Shown: positions 7,760 through 17,951, counted from the stretch's first letter. The stretch: DNA of 50,151 nt from an uncultured Paraprevotella sp. (GCA_947177395.1 CAMWUI010000021.1:1-50151); one strand, 5' to 3'. Translations and numbers: made by a program. Notes: generated by a model not told the origin, from the sequence alone.

Positions 7760-8578
7760 TTATCGCTTGAAAAACTTTTCGAAGAAGAGTATCTGATAAT
7801 CGATGGAGTTGGCCCAGTATTGTCCATTGTGTTCTCCCGGACGGGTGATGAAATCGTGGCTGATATGCCGTTCCAGCAACCGGTCGTGCAGATTTTTGTT
7901 TACGGTTAGGAAGAAGTCGCCTTCACCGCAGTCGATGATGATGGCCAGGTCGCCGTCCTTTATTCTGTCTGTTTGGTTGATGACGGTGTGCTCGTCCCAC
8001 ACTTGACGGTTGCTTTCATATTCACCCAGTTGCAGGGCCATTTTCCAATTCTTGGGGAAAGGGCGGATATCCACACCGCCGCTGGTCGTTCCGGCTGCAC
8101 CGAAAATATCGTGATGACGGATGGCATTCCACATGGCTCCGTGTCCGCCCATGCTCAGCCCGGTAATAGCGCGGTGCTGTCTGTCGGGGATGGTTTTGTA
8201 GTGACTGTCCACATAGGTTGTCAGCTCAGAGGAAACAAATGTTTCATAGCGGTAGGAGGTGTCCCGCGGGCTATCCCAATACCAGCTGTTTTTGCCGTCC
8301 GGACATACGAAAATAATCCCTTTCTTATCGGCTATCTGCGGTAGTTCCGGCTTGATGTTCATCCATGTCCCAGCGTGTCCCCCGTATCCGTGGAGCAGGT
8401 AGATGACGGGACAGGCTGTGCTGTTTTTACCCGAGGCGGCATCCGGTGTGACGGTTATGACTTGTACGTCCTTGTGCATGGAGGCGCTTTTCACCCATAC
8501 GGTGTCTACTACGGCGGCAAACGAGGAAAACGCCGTTGATAACATGCATGTAATTAACAGGATATGTCTTTTTTTCAT
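7760..8578 (-). CDS. Secreted alpha/beta-hydrolase esterase (esterase D / feruloyl esterase-like)
   Basis: 272 residues from ATG at 8578, which gives a signal peptide (MKKRHILLITCMLSTAFSS, cleaved near FA-A). Longer starts at 8596 and 8626 only add a non-signal extension. The fold signatures are VIYLLHGYGGHAGTW (oxyanion side), GLSMGGHGA with the nucleophilic Ser in G-x-S-x-G, an acid in the IIDCGEGD region, and a final GEHNGQYW with the likely catalytic His. The family contains acetyl-xylan and feruloyl esterases, S-formylglutathione hydrolases and mycolyltransferase-like proteins. Export suggests a role on glycans or xenobiotic esters, but the substrate cannot be told. It is the last gene before the RiPP region, read in the same direction as glyA but separated from it by a hairpin. 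Confidence 0.8.
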   Translation of the reverse strand: MKKRHILLITCMLSTAFSSFAAVVDTVWVKSASMHKDVQVITVTPDAASGKNSTACPVIYLLHGYGGHAGTWMNIKPELPQIADKKGIIFVCPDGKNSWYWDSPRDTSYRYETFVSSELTTYVDSHYKTIPDRQHRAITGLSMGGHGAMWNAIRHHDIFGAAGTTSGGVDIRPFPKNWKMALQLGEYESNRQVWDEHTVINQTDRIKDGDLAIIIDCGEGDFFLTVNKNLHDRLLERHISHDFITRPGEHNGQYWANSIDYQILFFEKFFKR

Positions 8579-8608
8579 GGTGTATGTCCGATTCATAAGA
8601 TGATGGAA

Positions 8609-8644
8609 GAATGAGGGGGATGCCACAGTGGCACTCCCTCATTC
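8609..8644 (-). terminator. Hairpin after glyA
   Basis: Long imperfect inverted repeat between the glyA stop and the esterase start. GAATGAGGG at the left end pairs with CCCTCATTC at the right end, with TGCCAC/GTGGCA inside. It lacks a strong T-run on the reverse strand, so it may be a processing or partial termination signal. Confidence 0.5.
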
Positions 8645-8657
8645 GGTATCAGAGTCG

Positions 8658-9935
8658 TCAGGCAAAGATGGGATAGGCTGTCATTGTCTCGTTCACCTGA
8701 TGGCGTACGGCTGCGATGACTTCCGGATCGGTGGGAGCGTCCAGTACGCGTTCAATCAGTTCGGCGATGAGTATCATCAGATCTTCACCGGCACCACGCG
8801 TCGTGATGGCAGGGGTACCCAGGCGGATACCGGATGTCTGAAAGGCGCTGCGGCTGTCGAACGGAACCATGTTCTTGTTTACTGTGATGTCGGCGGAAAC
8901 CAATGCGTTCTCGGCCACCTTACCTGTGAGGTCGGGGTATTTGGAACGGAGATCCACCAGCATGGAATGGTTGTCCGTACCTCCGCTTACGATGTGGAAT
9001 CCCCGTTTGGTCAGTTCTTCCGCCAATACGGCCGCATTCCGCTTTACGCGGGTTGCCCATTCACGGAAGGCCGGTGTCAGTGCCTCGCCGAAAGCTACGG
9101 CTTTGGCTGCTATCACATGTTCCAGCGGACCGCCTTGGGTGCCGGGGAATACGGCACTGTTCAGCAGTTGGCTCATTTTCTTGATTTCACCCTTGGGGGT
9201 GGTTTTGCCCCAGGGATTGTCGAAGTCCTTTCCCATCAGGATGATGCCTCCGCGCGGTCCCCGCAGAGTCTTGTGAGTCGTGGATGTGACGATGTGCGCA
9301 TACTTTACGGGATTGTCCAGCAGTCCGGCGGCAATCAGTCCGGCAGGATGCGCCATGTCCACCATAAAGATGGCTCCCACTTTGTCGGCAATGGCACGCA
9401 TGCGGGCATAGTCCCATTCGCGGCTGTAGGCCGATCCGCCGCCGATGAGAAGTCGGGGTTTGTGTTCCAGCGCCAGGCGTTCCATTTCGTCGTAGTCTAC
9501 ACGTCCGGTTTCCCGGTTCAGGTTATAACCGACCGCCTTGTACAGGATGCCGGAGGTGTTGACGGGTGAACCGTGTGACAAGTGGCCGCCGTGGTCGAGA
9601 TTCAGTCCCATGAAAGTGTCTCCGGGATTGAGGCAGGCCAGGAATACGGCTGCATTGGCCTGCGCACCGGAGTGAGGTTGTACGTTGGCGTATTCTGCGC
9701 CGAACAGTTTGCATACGCGTTCGATGGCCAGATTCTCTACTTCGTCTACAACCTGGCATCCTCCGTAGTAACGTTTGCCGGGATAGCCTTCGGCATACTT
9801 GTTGGTAAGGCAGGAACCCATAGCCTGCATGACTTGCTCGCTGACAAAATTTTCAGAGGCAATCAGTTCGATACCTTTGAGTTGACGCTGATGTTCCTTT
9901 TCGATCAGGTCGAAAATTGCTTGGTCTCTGTCCAT
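8658..9935 (-). CDS. glyA: Serine hydroxymethyltransferase
   Basis: 425 residues, full length for the family. It converts serine and tetrahydrofolate to glycine and 5,10-methylene-tetrahydrofolate in the cytoplasm, using pyridoxal phosphate. Visible motifs: [19 protein letters not shown] near the N-terminus, [25 protein letters not shown], and the cofactor lysine in [15 protein letters not shown]. The gene begins 42 bases after the flavin reductase stop, with no promoter between them. It is therefore probably read from the pyrB promoter together with pyrI and the reductase. Confidence 0.97.
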   Translation of the reverse strand: MDRDQAIFDLIEKEHQRQLKGIELIASENFVSEQVMQAMGSCLTNKYAEGYPGKRYYGGCQVVDEVENLAIERVCKLFGAEYANVQPHSGAQANAAVFLACLNPGDTFMGLNLDHGGHLSHGSPVNTSGILYKAVGYNLNRETGRVDYDEMERLALEHKPRLLIGGGSAYSREWDYARMRAIADKVGAIFMVDMAHPAGLIAAGLLDNPVKYAHIVTSTTHKTLRGPRGGIILMGKDFDNPWGKTTPKGEIKKMSQLLNSAVFPGTQGGPLEHVIAAKAVAFGEALTPAFREWATRVKRNAAVLAEELTKRGFHIVSGGTDNHSMLVDLRSKYPDLTGKVAENALVSADITVNKNMVPFDSRSAFQTSGIRLGTPAITTRGAGEDLMILIAELIERVLDAPTDPEVIAAVRHQVNETMTAYPIFA

Positions 9936-9977
9936 ATCTTTTGGGTTTAAAATGAATCGTTTGATAGATGTCTGTAC

Positions 9978-10568
9978 TCAGGGTCGTGTATCCGTTTTTT
10001 CTTTGGGATGTTTCTCTACGCTCCATCCGAATTTCCCGATTTTTTCTCCTAATCCGTAATACGCCCCATGCAGGTAGACAAGCGGGGACGCGCTGTCAAG
10101 CGACCATCGTCCCGTTTCTGCATCCATGTATTCTTCATCGGCCTGTATGTTCACGACATCGGCAATGAAGATATCGTGCGAGCCGAGTGAGATGATTTCC
10201 TTTACCCGGCACTCGATGCACAGGGGAGATTCCTCTATGACGGGCGCCTGTACGGCCTTGGCCCGTCCAGGTGTGAGTCCGGTCTCGCGGAACTTGTCAT
10301 AGTCGCGTCCCGACCGTACGCCGCACCAGTCTGTGGCATGTGCCATGGATTCGGTTGTCAGGTTAATGACAAATTCCATGTTTTCCCGGATGAGAGCGTG
10401 GGAATGCCGTTCCGGGCGCAGGGCGATGTAACACATCGGAGGATTGGTGCACAAAGTGCCGGTCCATGCCACTGTAATCAGATTGTAGTCTTCCGGTTTG
10501 CTTCCGCAGCTTACCAATACAGCGGGCAAGGGATAAATCAGTGTGCCGGGTTTCCAGTCCTGTTTCAT
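9978..10568 (-). CDS. Flavin reductase-like FMN-binding protein
   Basis: 196 residues. The N-terminal part (GTLIYPLPAVLVSCG, then YNLITVAWTGTLCTNPPMCYIAL, with INLTTESMAHATDWCG after it) is the flavin reductase-like split-barrel found in flavoredoxin and HpaC-type FMN reductases. The end (LVYLHGAYYGLGEKIGKFGW) is typical of the Bacteroidota subgroup. It probably binds FMN and passes electrons from NAD(P)H or a protein donor; the partner is unknown. It lies 9 bases after pyrI and 42 bases before glyA in one transcription unit, though a metabolic link to either is not obvious. Confidence 0.85.
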   Translation of the reverse strand: MKQDWKPGTLIYPLPAVLVSCGSKPEDYNLITVAWTGTLCTNPPMCYIALRPERHSHALIRENMEFVINLTTESMAHATDWCGVRSGRDYDKFRETGLTPGRAKAVQAPVIEESPLCIECRVKEIISLGSHDIFIADVVNIQADEEYMDAETGRWSLDSASPLVYLHGAYYGLGEKIGKFGWSVEKHPKEKTDTRP

Positions 10569-10577
10569 ACGATGGAT

Positions 10578-11039
10578 TTATACCAGTTTCACATTGTCGA
10601 GATCCACTTCCTTGTTGCAGTAATGGCAACGCAGGGCTACTTTCCCGTTTTCGTTGTCAACCACATGGAAGTCGGTTTTCATCGGTTCGTTGTTGGTGAT
10701 ACATTTGGGATTGGCGCATCTGACGATGCCTTTCAGTTCGTCGGGTAGCACGACCTCTTTCTTTTCCACCACTTCATAGTCACGAATGATGCAAAGGGTC
10801 ACGTTCGGGCTTATGACCGCCAGTTGGTTCAGTTCCTCGTCGGAAAAGAACTTGCCGGCAATCTTGATGATGCTTTTGTGCCCCATCTTGTTGCTTTTCA
10901 GATTGTATCCGACTGTTATGGAGGATTTCATCTTTTCCAGATGAAGCAGGTTGATGACTTCAAACAGTTTATTTGAAGGTATATGGTCGATTACCGTGCC
11001 GCTTTCGAGTGCGGCTACCAACAATTCTTCTCTTTTCAT
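10578..11039 (-). CDS. pyrI: Aspartate carbamoyltransferase regulatory subunit
   Basis: 153 residues from ATG at 11039, the usual length of PyrI. An upstream TTG at 11072 would overlap pyrB and is less likely. The allosteric nucleotide-binding domain starts with [18 protein letters not shown]. The C-terminal zinc domain has four Cys in [13 protein letters not shown] and [11 protein letters not shown]. The subunit binds CTP/ATP and tunes the catalytic trimers made by pyrB, which lies just upstream. Enteric PyrI proteins work the same way. Confidence 0.95.
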   Translation of the reverse strand: MKREELLVAALESGTVIDHIPSNKLFEVINLLHLEKMKSSITVGYNLKSNKMGHKSIIKIAGKFFSDEELNQLAVISPNVTLCIIRDYEVVEKKEVVLPDELKGIVRCANPKCITNNEPMKTDFHVVDNENGKVALRCHYCNKEVDLDNVKLV

Positions 11040-11064
11040 ACGGTTAATGGGTGTGTCGGTTTGT

Positions 11065-12012
11065 TTATTCAATGATGGTTCTGTCGTTCAGCACGTCGTC
11101 CAAGGTCAGCCCCAGAGCGTCGCAGATGAGAGCCTGCCGGGCGAAGAGGCCGTTGTGTGCCTGTTCGAAATAATAGGCATGAGGGTCGTCGTCGATGGCA
11201 TATTCTATTTCGTTCACACGGGGCAGGGGATGCAGTATGCGCATCTTCTCTTTGGCTTTCTCCAGCATGGAAAGTTTCAGCAGATACAAATCCTTGACTT
11301 TCTCGTATTCCATCAGGTCCGTGAAACGTTCCTTCTGTACGCGTGTCATATACAGGATATCGGCATCGGCTATCGTGTCTGCGGTGAAGTCTTTGTGTTC
11401 CACGTAATTAATATGGTTCTTTCTGCAATATTCCTTATACACGTCCGGCATCTTCAATTCATCCGGTGCGATGAAATGGAACGTCGGGTTGAAATGGCGC
11501 ATGGCCATCAGCAGGGAATGCACCGTACGGCCGTATTTCAGGTCGCCCACCAGATGGATGTGCAGATTTTCCAGCGTTCCCTGTGTTTTGTAGATGGAAT
11601 AAAGGTCAAGCATGGTCTGCGAGGGGTGCTGGTTGGCTCCGTCCCCGGCATTGATGATGGGTACGGGAGACACTTCCGAGGCATAGCGTGCAGCTCCTTC
11701 GAGATAGTGACGCATGACGATGATATCGGCATAGTTGCTTACCATCATGATCGTATCTTTCAGCGTTTCGCCTTTTGTAGAGCTTGTTACTTTCGGATCG
11801 GTAAATCCGATGACACGCGCTCCCAGCCGGTTGGCTGCCGTCTCGAAGCTTAATCGCGTCCTGGTGGACGGCTCGAAAAATAAGGTTGCTACTACTTTAC
11901 CATCCAATAGCTTACGGTTGGTATGCTTTTCAAATTCTTCCGCCATTCTGAGCAGATACATGATTTTTTCCTTAGAATGGTCGGCAATGGTTACCAAGCT
12001 CCTGTTTTCCAT
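11065..12012 (-). CDS. pyrB: Aspartate carbamoyltransferase catalytic subunit
   Basis: 315 residues. It catalyses the committed step of pyrimidine synthesis, carbamoyl phosphate plus aspartate to carbamoyl aspartate. The carbamoyl-phosphate site [15 protein letters not shown] is intact, as are the [26 protein letters not shown] and [10 protein letters not shown] motifs. The gene heads a reverse-strand operon pyrB - pyrI - flavin reductase - glyA and is divergent from the penicillin-binding protein gene. pyrC lies elsewhere in the window at 24769-26130. Confidence 0.97.
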   Translation of the reverse strand: MENRSLVTIADHSKEKIMYLLRMAEEFEKHTNRKLLDGKVVATLFFEPSTRTRLSFETAANRLGARVIGFTDPKVTSSTKGETLKDTIMMVSNYADIIVMRHYLEGAARYASEVSPVPIINAGDGANQHPSQTMLDLYSIYKTQGTLENLHIHLVGDLKYGRTVHSLLMAMRHFNPTFHFIAPDELKMPDVYKEYCRKNHINYVEHKDFTADTIADADILYMTRVQKERFTDLMEYEKVKDLYLLKLSMLEKAKEKMRILHPLPRVNEIEYAIDDDPHAYYFEQAHNGLFARQALICDALGLTLDDVLNDRTIIE

Positions 12013-12055
12013 TTTTGGATAATTTTAGACTGAAAAATAGAATTTATTCAGGTTT

Positions 12056-12063
12056 CAAAGGTA
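12056..12063 (-). promoter_or_regulatory. -7 box upstream of pyrB
   Basis: CAAAGGTA on the forward strand reads TACCTTTG on the reverse strand, an exact Bacteroidota -7 box, 44 bases before the pyrB ATG. I do not see a good -33 TTTG at the right distance. Confidence 0.5.
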
Positions 12064-12144
12064 CGTAAATTTTTGCAGAGTTTCTCTGTTTTAGGGAAAA
12101 ATATATTTCTCCCCTTTTTATTCGTTTATTCCGTCGTTTATTCG

Positions 12145-12152
12145 TAATTTTG
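12145..12152 (+). promoter_or_regulatory. -7 box upstream of the penicillin-binding protein gene
   Basis: TAATTTTG is an exact TAnnTTTG box, 35 bases before the ATG at 12188. A near-match to the -33 box (TTCG at 12121-12124) lies 20 bases upstream. Confidence 0.5.
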
Positions 12153-12187
12153 CATTTCATGACCTCTATAAATGAACGAATAAGCTT

Positions 12188-14509
12188 ATGCGGAAAAAGT
12201 TTGTTATAACTCTTTGGGGACTTTTGCTGTTGTGCGTGGGTGCCGTGTTTTTTGCATTTTATGCCATCTGGCACGGTTGGATTGGATATATGCCGAATCT
12301 CAGTCAGTTGGAAAATCCGGTCAATAAGTTTGCTTCGCAGGTTATATCTTCGGACGGCAAACTGCTGGGTACGTGGTCTTATAGTAAGGCAAACCGTATA
12401 TTCGTAGGGTATGATGATTTGTCGCCTTGGTTAGTGAAAGCACTGGTCGCTACGGAGGATGTCCGTTTCTACGAGCATTCGGGTGTTGACTATAAGGCGC
12501 TGGGACGGGCTGTTATCAAACGTGGCTTGCTGGGGCAGACTAATGCCGGAGGCGGCAGTACCATTACGCAGCAGTTGGCCAAACAGCTTTATTCCGACGT
12601 GGCGCAGACGACGATGGAACGTGTCCTGCAGAAGCCCATCGAATGGGTGATTGCCGTGCAGCTGGAGCGCTTTTATACGAAAGAGGAGATTATCACCATG
12701 TATCTCAACTATTTCGATTTCCTTCACAGTGCCGTGGGAATAAAGACGGCGGCGAAGACATATTTCGGTAAGGAACCGAAAGACTTGACGGTCGCGGAAT
12801 CCGCTATGCTGATAGGCATGTGTAAGAATCCCTCTTATTTTAATCCTGTGAGGAAACCGGAGCGCACGAAGGAAAGGCGCGATGTCGTGTTGGATCAGAT
12901 GGTGAAGGCGGGGTATCTGACCGAAGCGGAAGCCGCGACGTATAAGGCGGAGTCTCTGGCGCTGAACTTCAAACGGGTGGATCATAAAGAGGGAAGTGCC
13001 ACTTACCTGCGCGAATATCTGCGCGGCATCCTGATGGCTCATAAACCGGAGCGTTCGGAGTATGCTTCGTGGCAATATCAGAAGTATTATGAGGATTCGC
13101 TTTCGTGGGAAACGGATCCTTTGTACGGATGGTGTAATAAGAATAAGAAGAAGGACGGTACGCCCTACAATATATATACCGACGGGTTGAAGATTTATAC
13201 GACTGTTGACTCCCGTATGCAACGTTATGCGGAAGAGGCTGTGCATGAACATGTGGCCGAGACGCTGCAACCTGCTTTTGACAAGGAAAAGCGCGGTTCG
13301 TCCACCCGTCCGTATTCATCCCGTCTGTCCAGGGAGGAAGTGGACAGATTGTTGCGCAGGGCCATGCAGCAGAGCGAACGGTATATCAAGATGAAGCAGG
13401 CCGGCTATACTCCGGAACAAATAGATGAGGCGTTCCGTACTCCGATAGAAATGAGTGTGTTCTCTTATCACGGAGAGGTGGATACGGTGATGACTCCGCT
13501 GGATTCTATCCGTTATTACAAAGGATTCCTGCGTGCAGGATTCATGTCGATGGATACGAAGAACGGTCATGTGAAGGCATACGTGGGAGGGCCTGACTAT
13601 GCGCATTTTCAATATGATATGGCCGGAGTAGGGCGCCGCCAGGTGGGCTCCACCATCAAACCGTATCTTTATACGCTGGCGATGGAAAACGGCATGTCCC
13701 CCTGTGACGAGGCGCCTAATGTGCAGCAAACTTATGAAGTGGCCGGAAAGCCGTGGACTCCGCGGAACGGAAGCCGCACGCGCTATGGCGAGATGGTGAC
13801 GCTTAAATGGGGGCTGGCACAGTCGAACAACTGGATTTCCGCTTACCTGATGGATAAGCTCAGTCCGGAAGCGCTGAAAAAGTTGATACTGGATTTCGGA
13901 GTGCGTAACCAGAATATCCATCCCTCTATGGCTTTGTGTCTCGGACCTTGTGAAATCAGTGTGTCCGAGATGGTCAGCGCATATACGGCTTTTGCAAACA
14001 AGGGCATCCGGACAGCTCCGCTTTTTGTCACTCACATAGAAGACAATGAAGGTAATATCGTGGCTGAGTTTCAACCCCGGATGAACGAGGTGATAAGCGA
14101 GGAGAGCGCATATAAGATGATCGTGATGCTGCGGGGAGTCATCAACGGGGGAACGGGAGGACGCATACGTTTCCGGTATGGCATCAAGGCGGATATGTGC
14201 GGAAAGACGGGTACGACGAATGATAATTCGGACGCTTGGTTTATCGGATTCACCCCGTCGCTGGTCAACGGCTGTTGGGTGGGCGGTGATGAACGTGACA
14301 TTCATTTCAACACGATGACCAACGGACAGGGAGCCGCAGCGGCTCTGCCTGTATGGGCGCTTTATATGAAGAAAGTGTATGCCGATCCGTCGCTCGGTTA
14401 TTCGGAGGACGAGAAATTTGTCATACCGGAAGATTTCGATCCTTGTGCCGATGTGTTTACAACGGAGGAAATCGTGGAGGAAGTCGGACTTGACCCTATT
14501 TTTGATTAA
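12188..14509 (+). CDS. mrcA: Class A penicillin-binding protein 1A (transglycosylase/transpeptidase)
   Basis: 773 residues with one N-terminal membrane helix (VITLWGLLLLCVGAVFFAFY) and the bulk in the periplasm. The GT51 transglycosylase domain shows ATEDVRFYEHSGVD (catalytic Glu) and GGGSTITQQLAKQLY. The transpeptidase has the serine motif STIK in RQVGSTIKPYLYT, the SNN motif in AQSNNWIS, and KTGTT. It polymerises and crosslinks peptidoglycan. The sialate esterase gene follows after only 18 bases, so the two may be co-transcribed. The coding sequence is intact and of typical length. Confidence 0.95.
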   Translation: MRKKFVITLWGLLLLCVGAVFFAFYAIWHGWIGYMPNLSQLENPVNKFASQVISSDGKLLGTWSYSKANRIFVGYDDLSPWLVKALVATEDVRFYEHSGVDYKALGRAVIKRGLLGQTNAGGGSTITQQLAKQLYSDVAQTTMERVLQKPIEWVIAVQLERFYTKEEIITMYLNYFDFLHSAVGIKTAAKTYFGKEPKDLTVAESAMLIGMCKNPSYFNPVRKPERTKERRDVVLDQMVKAGYLTEAEAATYKAESLALNFKRVDHKEGSATYLREYLRGILMAHKPERSEYASWQYQKYYEDSLSWETDPLYGWCNKNKKKDGTPYNIYTDGLKIYTTVDSRMQRYAEEAVHEHVAETLQPAFDKEKRGSSTRPYSSRLSREEVDRLLRRAMQQSERYIKMKQAGYTPEQIDEAFRTPIEMSVFSYHGEVDTVMTPLDSIRYYKGFLRAGFMSMDTKNGHVKAYVGGPDYAHFQYDMAGVGRRQVGSTIKPYLYTLAMENGMSPCDEAPNVQQTYEVAGKPWTPRNGSRTRYGEMVTLKWGLAQSNNWISAYLMDKLSPEALKKLILDFGVRNQNIHPSMALCLGPCEISVSEMVSAYTAFANKGIRTAPLFVTHIEDNEGNIVAEFQPRMNEVISEESAYKMIVMLRGVINGGTGGRIRFRYGIKADMCGKTGTTNDNSDAWFIGFTPSLVNGCWVGGDERDIHFNTMTNGQGAAAALPVWALYMKKVYADPSLGYSEDEKFVIPEDFDPCADVFTTEEIVEEVGLDPIFD

Positions 14510-14527
14510 CCTGAAAGCTGATACATT

Positions 14528-16600
14528 ATGAAAAAAACGGGATTGTTTCTGGTAGCCGTATGGACGTGCCTGTCTGTTATGGGAGCCGGGAAAAAAGTGC
14601 TGAAAGTGGCATGTGTCGGGAATAGTATAACCTACGGCTATGGCCTGAAAGACCGGGCGCGGGATGCTTATCCTGTCCGTCTGCAGGAAATGCTGGGCGA
14701 TGGCTACCAGGTGGAGAATTTCGGGAAGTCCGGCGCTACCTTATTATATAGGGGGCACCGTCCTTACGTGCGGCAGGAGGAATTCCGGAAAGCGATGGAT
14801 TTTGCCGGAGACATTGTCGTGATTCATCTGGGTATCAATGATACGGATCCGCGTGACTGGCCTCATTTCCGGGATGATTTTGTGGTGGATTATATGGCTT
14901 TGATAGATTCGTTCCGCACGGTGAATCCGGATTGCCGGGTTCTGGTGGCCCGTATGACTCCTATTCCTGTCCGGCACAGCCGCTTTGAAACCAGTACGCG
15001 TGACTGGCACGACGACATACAGAAAGCTATCGAACAGGTGGCGTCCAATACGGGGGCTCAGTTGATTGACTTTTATGAGCCTCTTCATAGCCGGCACAAC
15101 CTGTTCCCGGATGCCTTGCATCCCGATCCGGAGGGTACGGAGATTATGGCGCGGGTGGTATACGGCGCTCTTACGGGGCGATACGGAGGACTGAGTATGC
15201 CTTCTTTGTATACGGACAATATGGTGTTGCAGCATGCCTGTGACCTGCCGGTGTCGGGAAGAGCCGATGCGGGGGAGAAGGTGACGGTGGAGATTGCCGG
15301 ACAGAAACGGAAGGCCGTGGCGGACGGGGACGGTCGATGGAGCGTGACACTGAAACCGTTGAAAGCCGGTGGACCGTATGAACTGAAAGTGTCCACAGCC
15401 CGGCGCACGCTTCGTTTTACGGGAGTGCTGGCCGGTGAGGTTTGGTTGTGTTCCGGACAGTCCAATATGGAGTTTATGCTTAAACAGGCCGTAACCGGCG
15501 GACGGGATATTCCCCGGAGCGGGAACGACCGCATCCGTCTGTACAATATGAAACCGCGGTGGCATACTACGGATAAGCCTTGGGATGAAGATGCTCTTGA
15601 TTCGGTGAATCATCTGAAATATTTCCATCCCTGCGAATGGCAGTCCTGTACTCCGGAAACGTCGGCCGATTTTTCTGCCATCGCTTATTATTTCGGTAGT
15701 GTGTTGCAAGATAGTCTGCAGGTTCCGGTGGGATTGATATGCAATGCCGTAGGCGGTTCCCCGGCTGAAGCCTGGATAGAACGCCGGACATTGGAACATG
15801 AATACCCCATTATATTGCGCAATTGGACGGAGAATGATCTTATCCAATCCTGGGTCAGAGGACGGGCGGCCGTGAATATTAAATTGTCGAAAGACAAACT
15901 CCAGCGCCATCCGTACGAGCCTTGCTATTTGTTTGAGACAGCCGTTCGTCCCTTGCTGTCTTACCGTATCAGGGGAGTTATCTGGTATCAGGGGGAGTCT
16001 AACGCTCACAATGTGGATGCCCATGACAAATTGTTCCCCTTGTTGCTCGATAGCTGGCGGGAAGCGTGGGGGATAGCGGACCTTCCTTTTTACATGGTAC
16101 AGTTGTCCAGTCTGAACCGTCCTTCATGGCCCTGGTTCCGGGACAGTCAGCGCAGGTTGGCCGATAAATTGCAGGGGGTATACATGGCCGTGTCGAGTGA
16201 TTGCGGAGATTCACTGGACGTACATCCCCGGCGAAAACAACCTGTAGGTGAACGGTTGGCCGCCCAGGCACTGTATCATACCTACGGAATGAGGAAACAT
16301 GTACCGTCCGGTCCGGTTTATCGTTCGGCTGAGTTCGTGAAAGGAGCGGCATACCTGACCTTTGACTATGCGGAAGGTATGCAGGGATCTGAAGGTAAGC
16401 CTTTGTGCGGATTCGAGATTGCGGGAACTGACGGTTTGTTCCGTCCAGCCAAGGTCGTGGTTGAGGGAAATCGTTTGTGCGTGTCTGCCAAGGAGGTGAA
16501 GCATCCGGTGGCTGTCCGTTATGGCTGGCAGCCTTATACGCGGGCTAACCTTGTAAACGGTGCCGGTTTGCCTGCTTCCACGTTCCGTACGGACGATTGA
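14528..16600 (+). CDS. Secreted two-domain sialate O-acetylesterase (SGNH + SASA)
   Basis: 690 residues with signal peptide (MKKTGLFLVAVWTCLSVMGAG). Residues about 25-220 are an SGNH/GDSL hydrolase: GNSITYGYG holds the nucleophilic Ser, then HLGINDTDP, and DALHPDPEG gives Asp and His. Residues about 225-690 are a sialate O-acetylesterase (SASA/DUF303) domain with WLCSGQSNMEF, WYQGESNAHN and DVHPRRKQPVGERLA. Both sets of catalytic residues appear intact. This architecture and length match the NanS-type esterases of Bacteroidota such as Tannerella, which strip O-acetyl groups from sialic acids so that sialidases can act. No sialidase or other nan gene is present nearby, so other acetylated glycans remain possible. 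Confidence 0.88.
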   Translation: MKKTGLFLVAVWTCLSVMGAGKKVLKVACVGNSITYGYGLKDRARDAYPVRLQEMLGDGYQVENFGKSGATLLYRGHRPYVRQEEFRKAMDFAGDIVVIHLGINDTDPRDWPHFRDDFVVDYMALIDSFRTVNPDCRVLVARMTPIPVRHSRFETSTRDWHDDIQKAIEQVASNTGAQLIDFYEPLHSRHNLFPDALHPDPEGTEIMARVVYGALTGRYGGLSMPSLYTDNMVLQHACDLPVSGRADAGEKVTVEIAGQKRKAVADGDGRWSVTLKPLKAGGPYELKVSTARRTLRFTGVLAGEVWLCSGQSNMEFMLKQAVTGGRDIPRSGNDRIRLYNMKPRWHTTDKPWDEDALDSVNHLKYFHPCEWQSCTPETSADFSAIAYYFGSVLQDSLQVPVGLICNAVGGSPAEAWIERRTLEHEYPIILRNWTENDLIQSWVRGRAAVNIKLSKDKLQRHPYEPCYLFETAVRPLLSYRIRGVIWYQGESNAHNVDAHDKLFPLLLDSWREAWGIADLPFYMVQLSSLNRPSWPWFRDSQRRLADKLQGVYMAVSSDCGDSLDVHPRRKQPVGERLAAQALYHTYGMRKHVPSGPVYRSAEFVKGAAYLTFDYAEGMQGSEGKPLCGFEIAGTDGLFRPAKVVVEGNRLCVSAKEVKHPVAVRYGWQPYTRANLVNGAGLPASTFRTDD

Positions 16601-16715
16601 AGAATGGCATGATATCAGGAAAGAGGGGGGATAGTGCATCGGGCTTTTTTGGTTAAAGAGAAGTTTTTCTTGTCGTAAAAACCTTTAATTCGTGGCGTGA
16701 ATGGATTTAATACAC

Positions 16716-16723
16716 TACTTTTG
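16716..16723 (+). promoter_or_regulatory. -7 box upstream of the Omp85-type barrel gene
   Basis: TACTTTTG fits TAnnTTTG and lies 22 bases before the ATG at 16746. It supports that start over an in-frame upstream extension that would contain this box. Confidence 0.4.
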
Positions 16724-16745
16724 TCTTTCGGTAAAGGGGATTGGG

Positions 16746-17939
16746 ATGAATAGAAAAACTCTTTGGTGTATAGGGGTATATATGTCAGCTTCGTTTTTCT
16801 CGATAGCAGGGGCACGTGATAAAGAAAGCGGTTTTTTCCCGGCAACCTGTGTTGCTGCGGAGGAGACCGTGACTGACACTGTTCGTCAGCGTTTCCGTTT
16901 GTTTAAATGGCTTGGCAATTATCTGAGGAATACCAATAAGAAGACCGACCGGCCTTTTGATTACAGTGTGCTGATAGGACCCAGCTACGGCGCTTCGACA
17001 TCCGTCGGGCTTGGAGGTACCGTTTCCGGCCTGTACAGTTGGGACCGTGCCGATTCATTATTGCCTAAGTCCAATGTGTCGGTTTTCGCCAACGCCTCTC
17101 TGACAGGAATGTTGGCGGTGGGGGTAAGGGGAAACAATTTTCTCCCGCACGAACGGTATCGTTTCAATTATCAGATGTATATTCTGAATTTTCCCGGCAA
17201 GTTCTGGGGCATCGGCTATAAAAACGGAGCGGACGATGCCAATGAAGGCGACTACCGTCGTATCAAAGTACAGTTTAAGCCGGACTTTCTTTTTCGCCTG
17301 TCCTCCCGCATGTATGCCGGAGTGGTGGGGGATATTCAGTGGGTGAACGCCTTTGGTATGGATCGTCCGGATTTGCTGGGCGGACAGGAGCATGCGGTCG
17401 TGGCTCGCGGTGCGGGACTGAACTTTACGTTCGATTCCCGGGATTTCGTGCTGAACGCATATAGCGGGAATTATTTCTGTATAGAACAGATGTTCTATCC
17501 TTCGATGTTCGGCAACAGTTATTCTTTTAGTTATACGGATTTGACTTATTCCACGTATCATCAGGTGTGGAAAGGGGGTGTCCTCGCGCTCGAGCTGCAT
17601 AGCCTGTTCAATTACGGAGATGTGCCCTGGACAATGCTGGCGCAGGTCGGTGTGCAGGGGCGGATGAGGGGATATTACGAAGGCCGATACCGTGACAGGA
17701 ATATTATGGAAGGACAACTGGAATTGAGACAGCGCATCAGAAAACGTCATGGAATGGCGTTCTGGGTGGGTGCGGCCAATGTATTTCCCGATTTCAGTAA
17801 CATTTATTTTCGTCAGATCCTGCCGAACTACGGACTCGGTTATCGCTGGGAGTTCAAGAAGCGGGTGAATGTCCGTCTGGACTTGGGGTTCACGAAAGAC
17901 AACCCTAATTTTACGTTCAATATAAACGAAGCATTTTAA
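16746..17939 (+). CDS. Omp85/BamA-TamA-type outer-membrane barrel without POTRA domains
   Basis: 397 residues from ATG at 16746, which directly precedes a signal peptide (MNRKTLWCIGVYMSASFFS, cleaved near IAGA). After a spacer, the barrel begins at about residue 75 with YSVLIGPSYGASTSVGLGG. It continues through PGKFWGIGYKNG, LNFTFDSRDFVLNAYSG and FRQILPNYGLGYRWEF to a final strand ending in NINEAF. These match the bacterial surface antigen (Omp85) fold. There are no POTRA repeats, so it is unlikely to be BamA itself; in Bacteroidota such short members are common and of unknown function. The PCMD-protein gene follows after 12 bases and nspC after that, suggesting one transcript. Confidence 0.75.
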   Translation: MNRKTLWCIGVYMSASFFSIAGARDKESGFFPATCVAAEETVTDTVRQRFRLFKWLGNYLRNTNKKTDRPFDYSVLIGPSYGASTSVGLGGTVSGLYSWDRADSLLPKSNVSVFANASLTGMLAVGVRGNNFLPHERYRFNYQMYILNFPGKFWGIGYKNGADDANEGDYRRIKVQFKPDFLFRLSSRMYAGVVGDIQWVNAFGMDRPDLLGGQEHAVVARGAGLNFTFDSRDFVLNAYSGNYFCIEQMFYPSMFGNSYSFSYTDLTYSTYHQVWKGGVLALELHSLFNYGDVPWTMLAQVGVQGRMRGYYEGRYRDRNIMEGQLELRQRIRKRHGMAFWVGAANVFPDFSNIYFRQILPNYGLGYRWEFKKRVNVRLDLGFTKDNPNFTFNINEAF

Positions 17940-17951
17940 TAAAATAATGAT

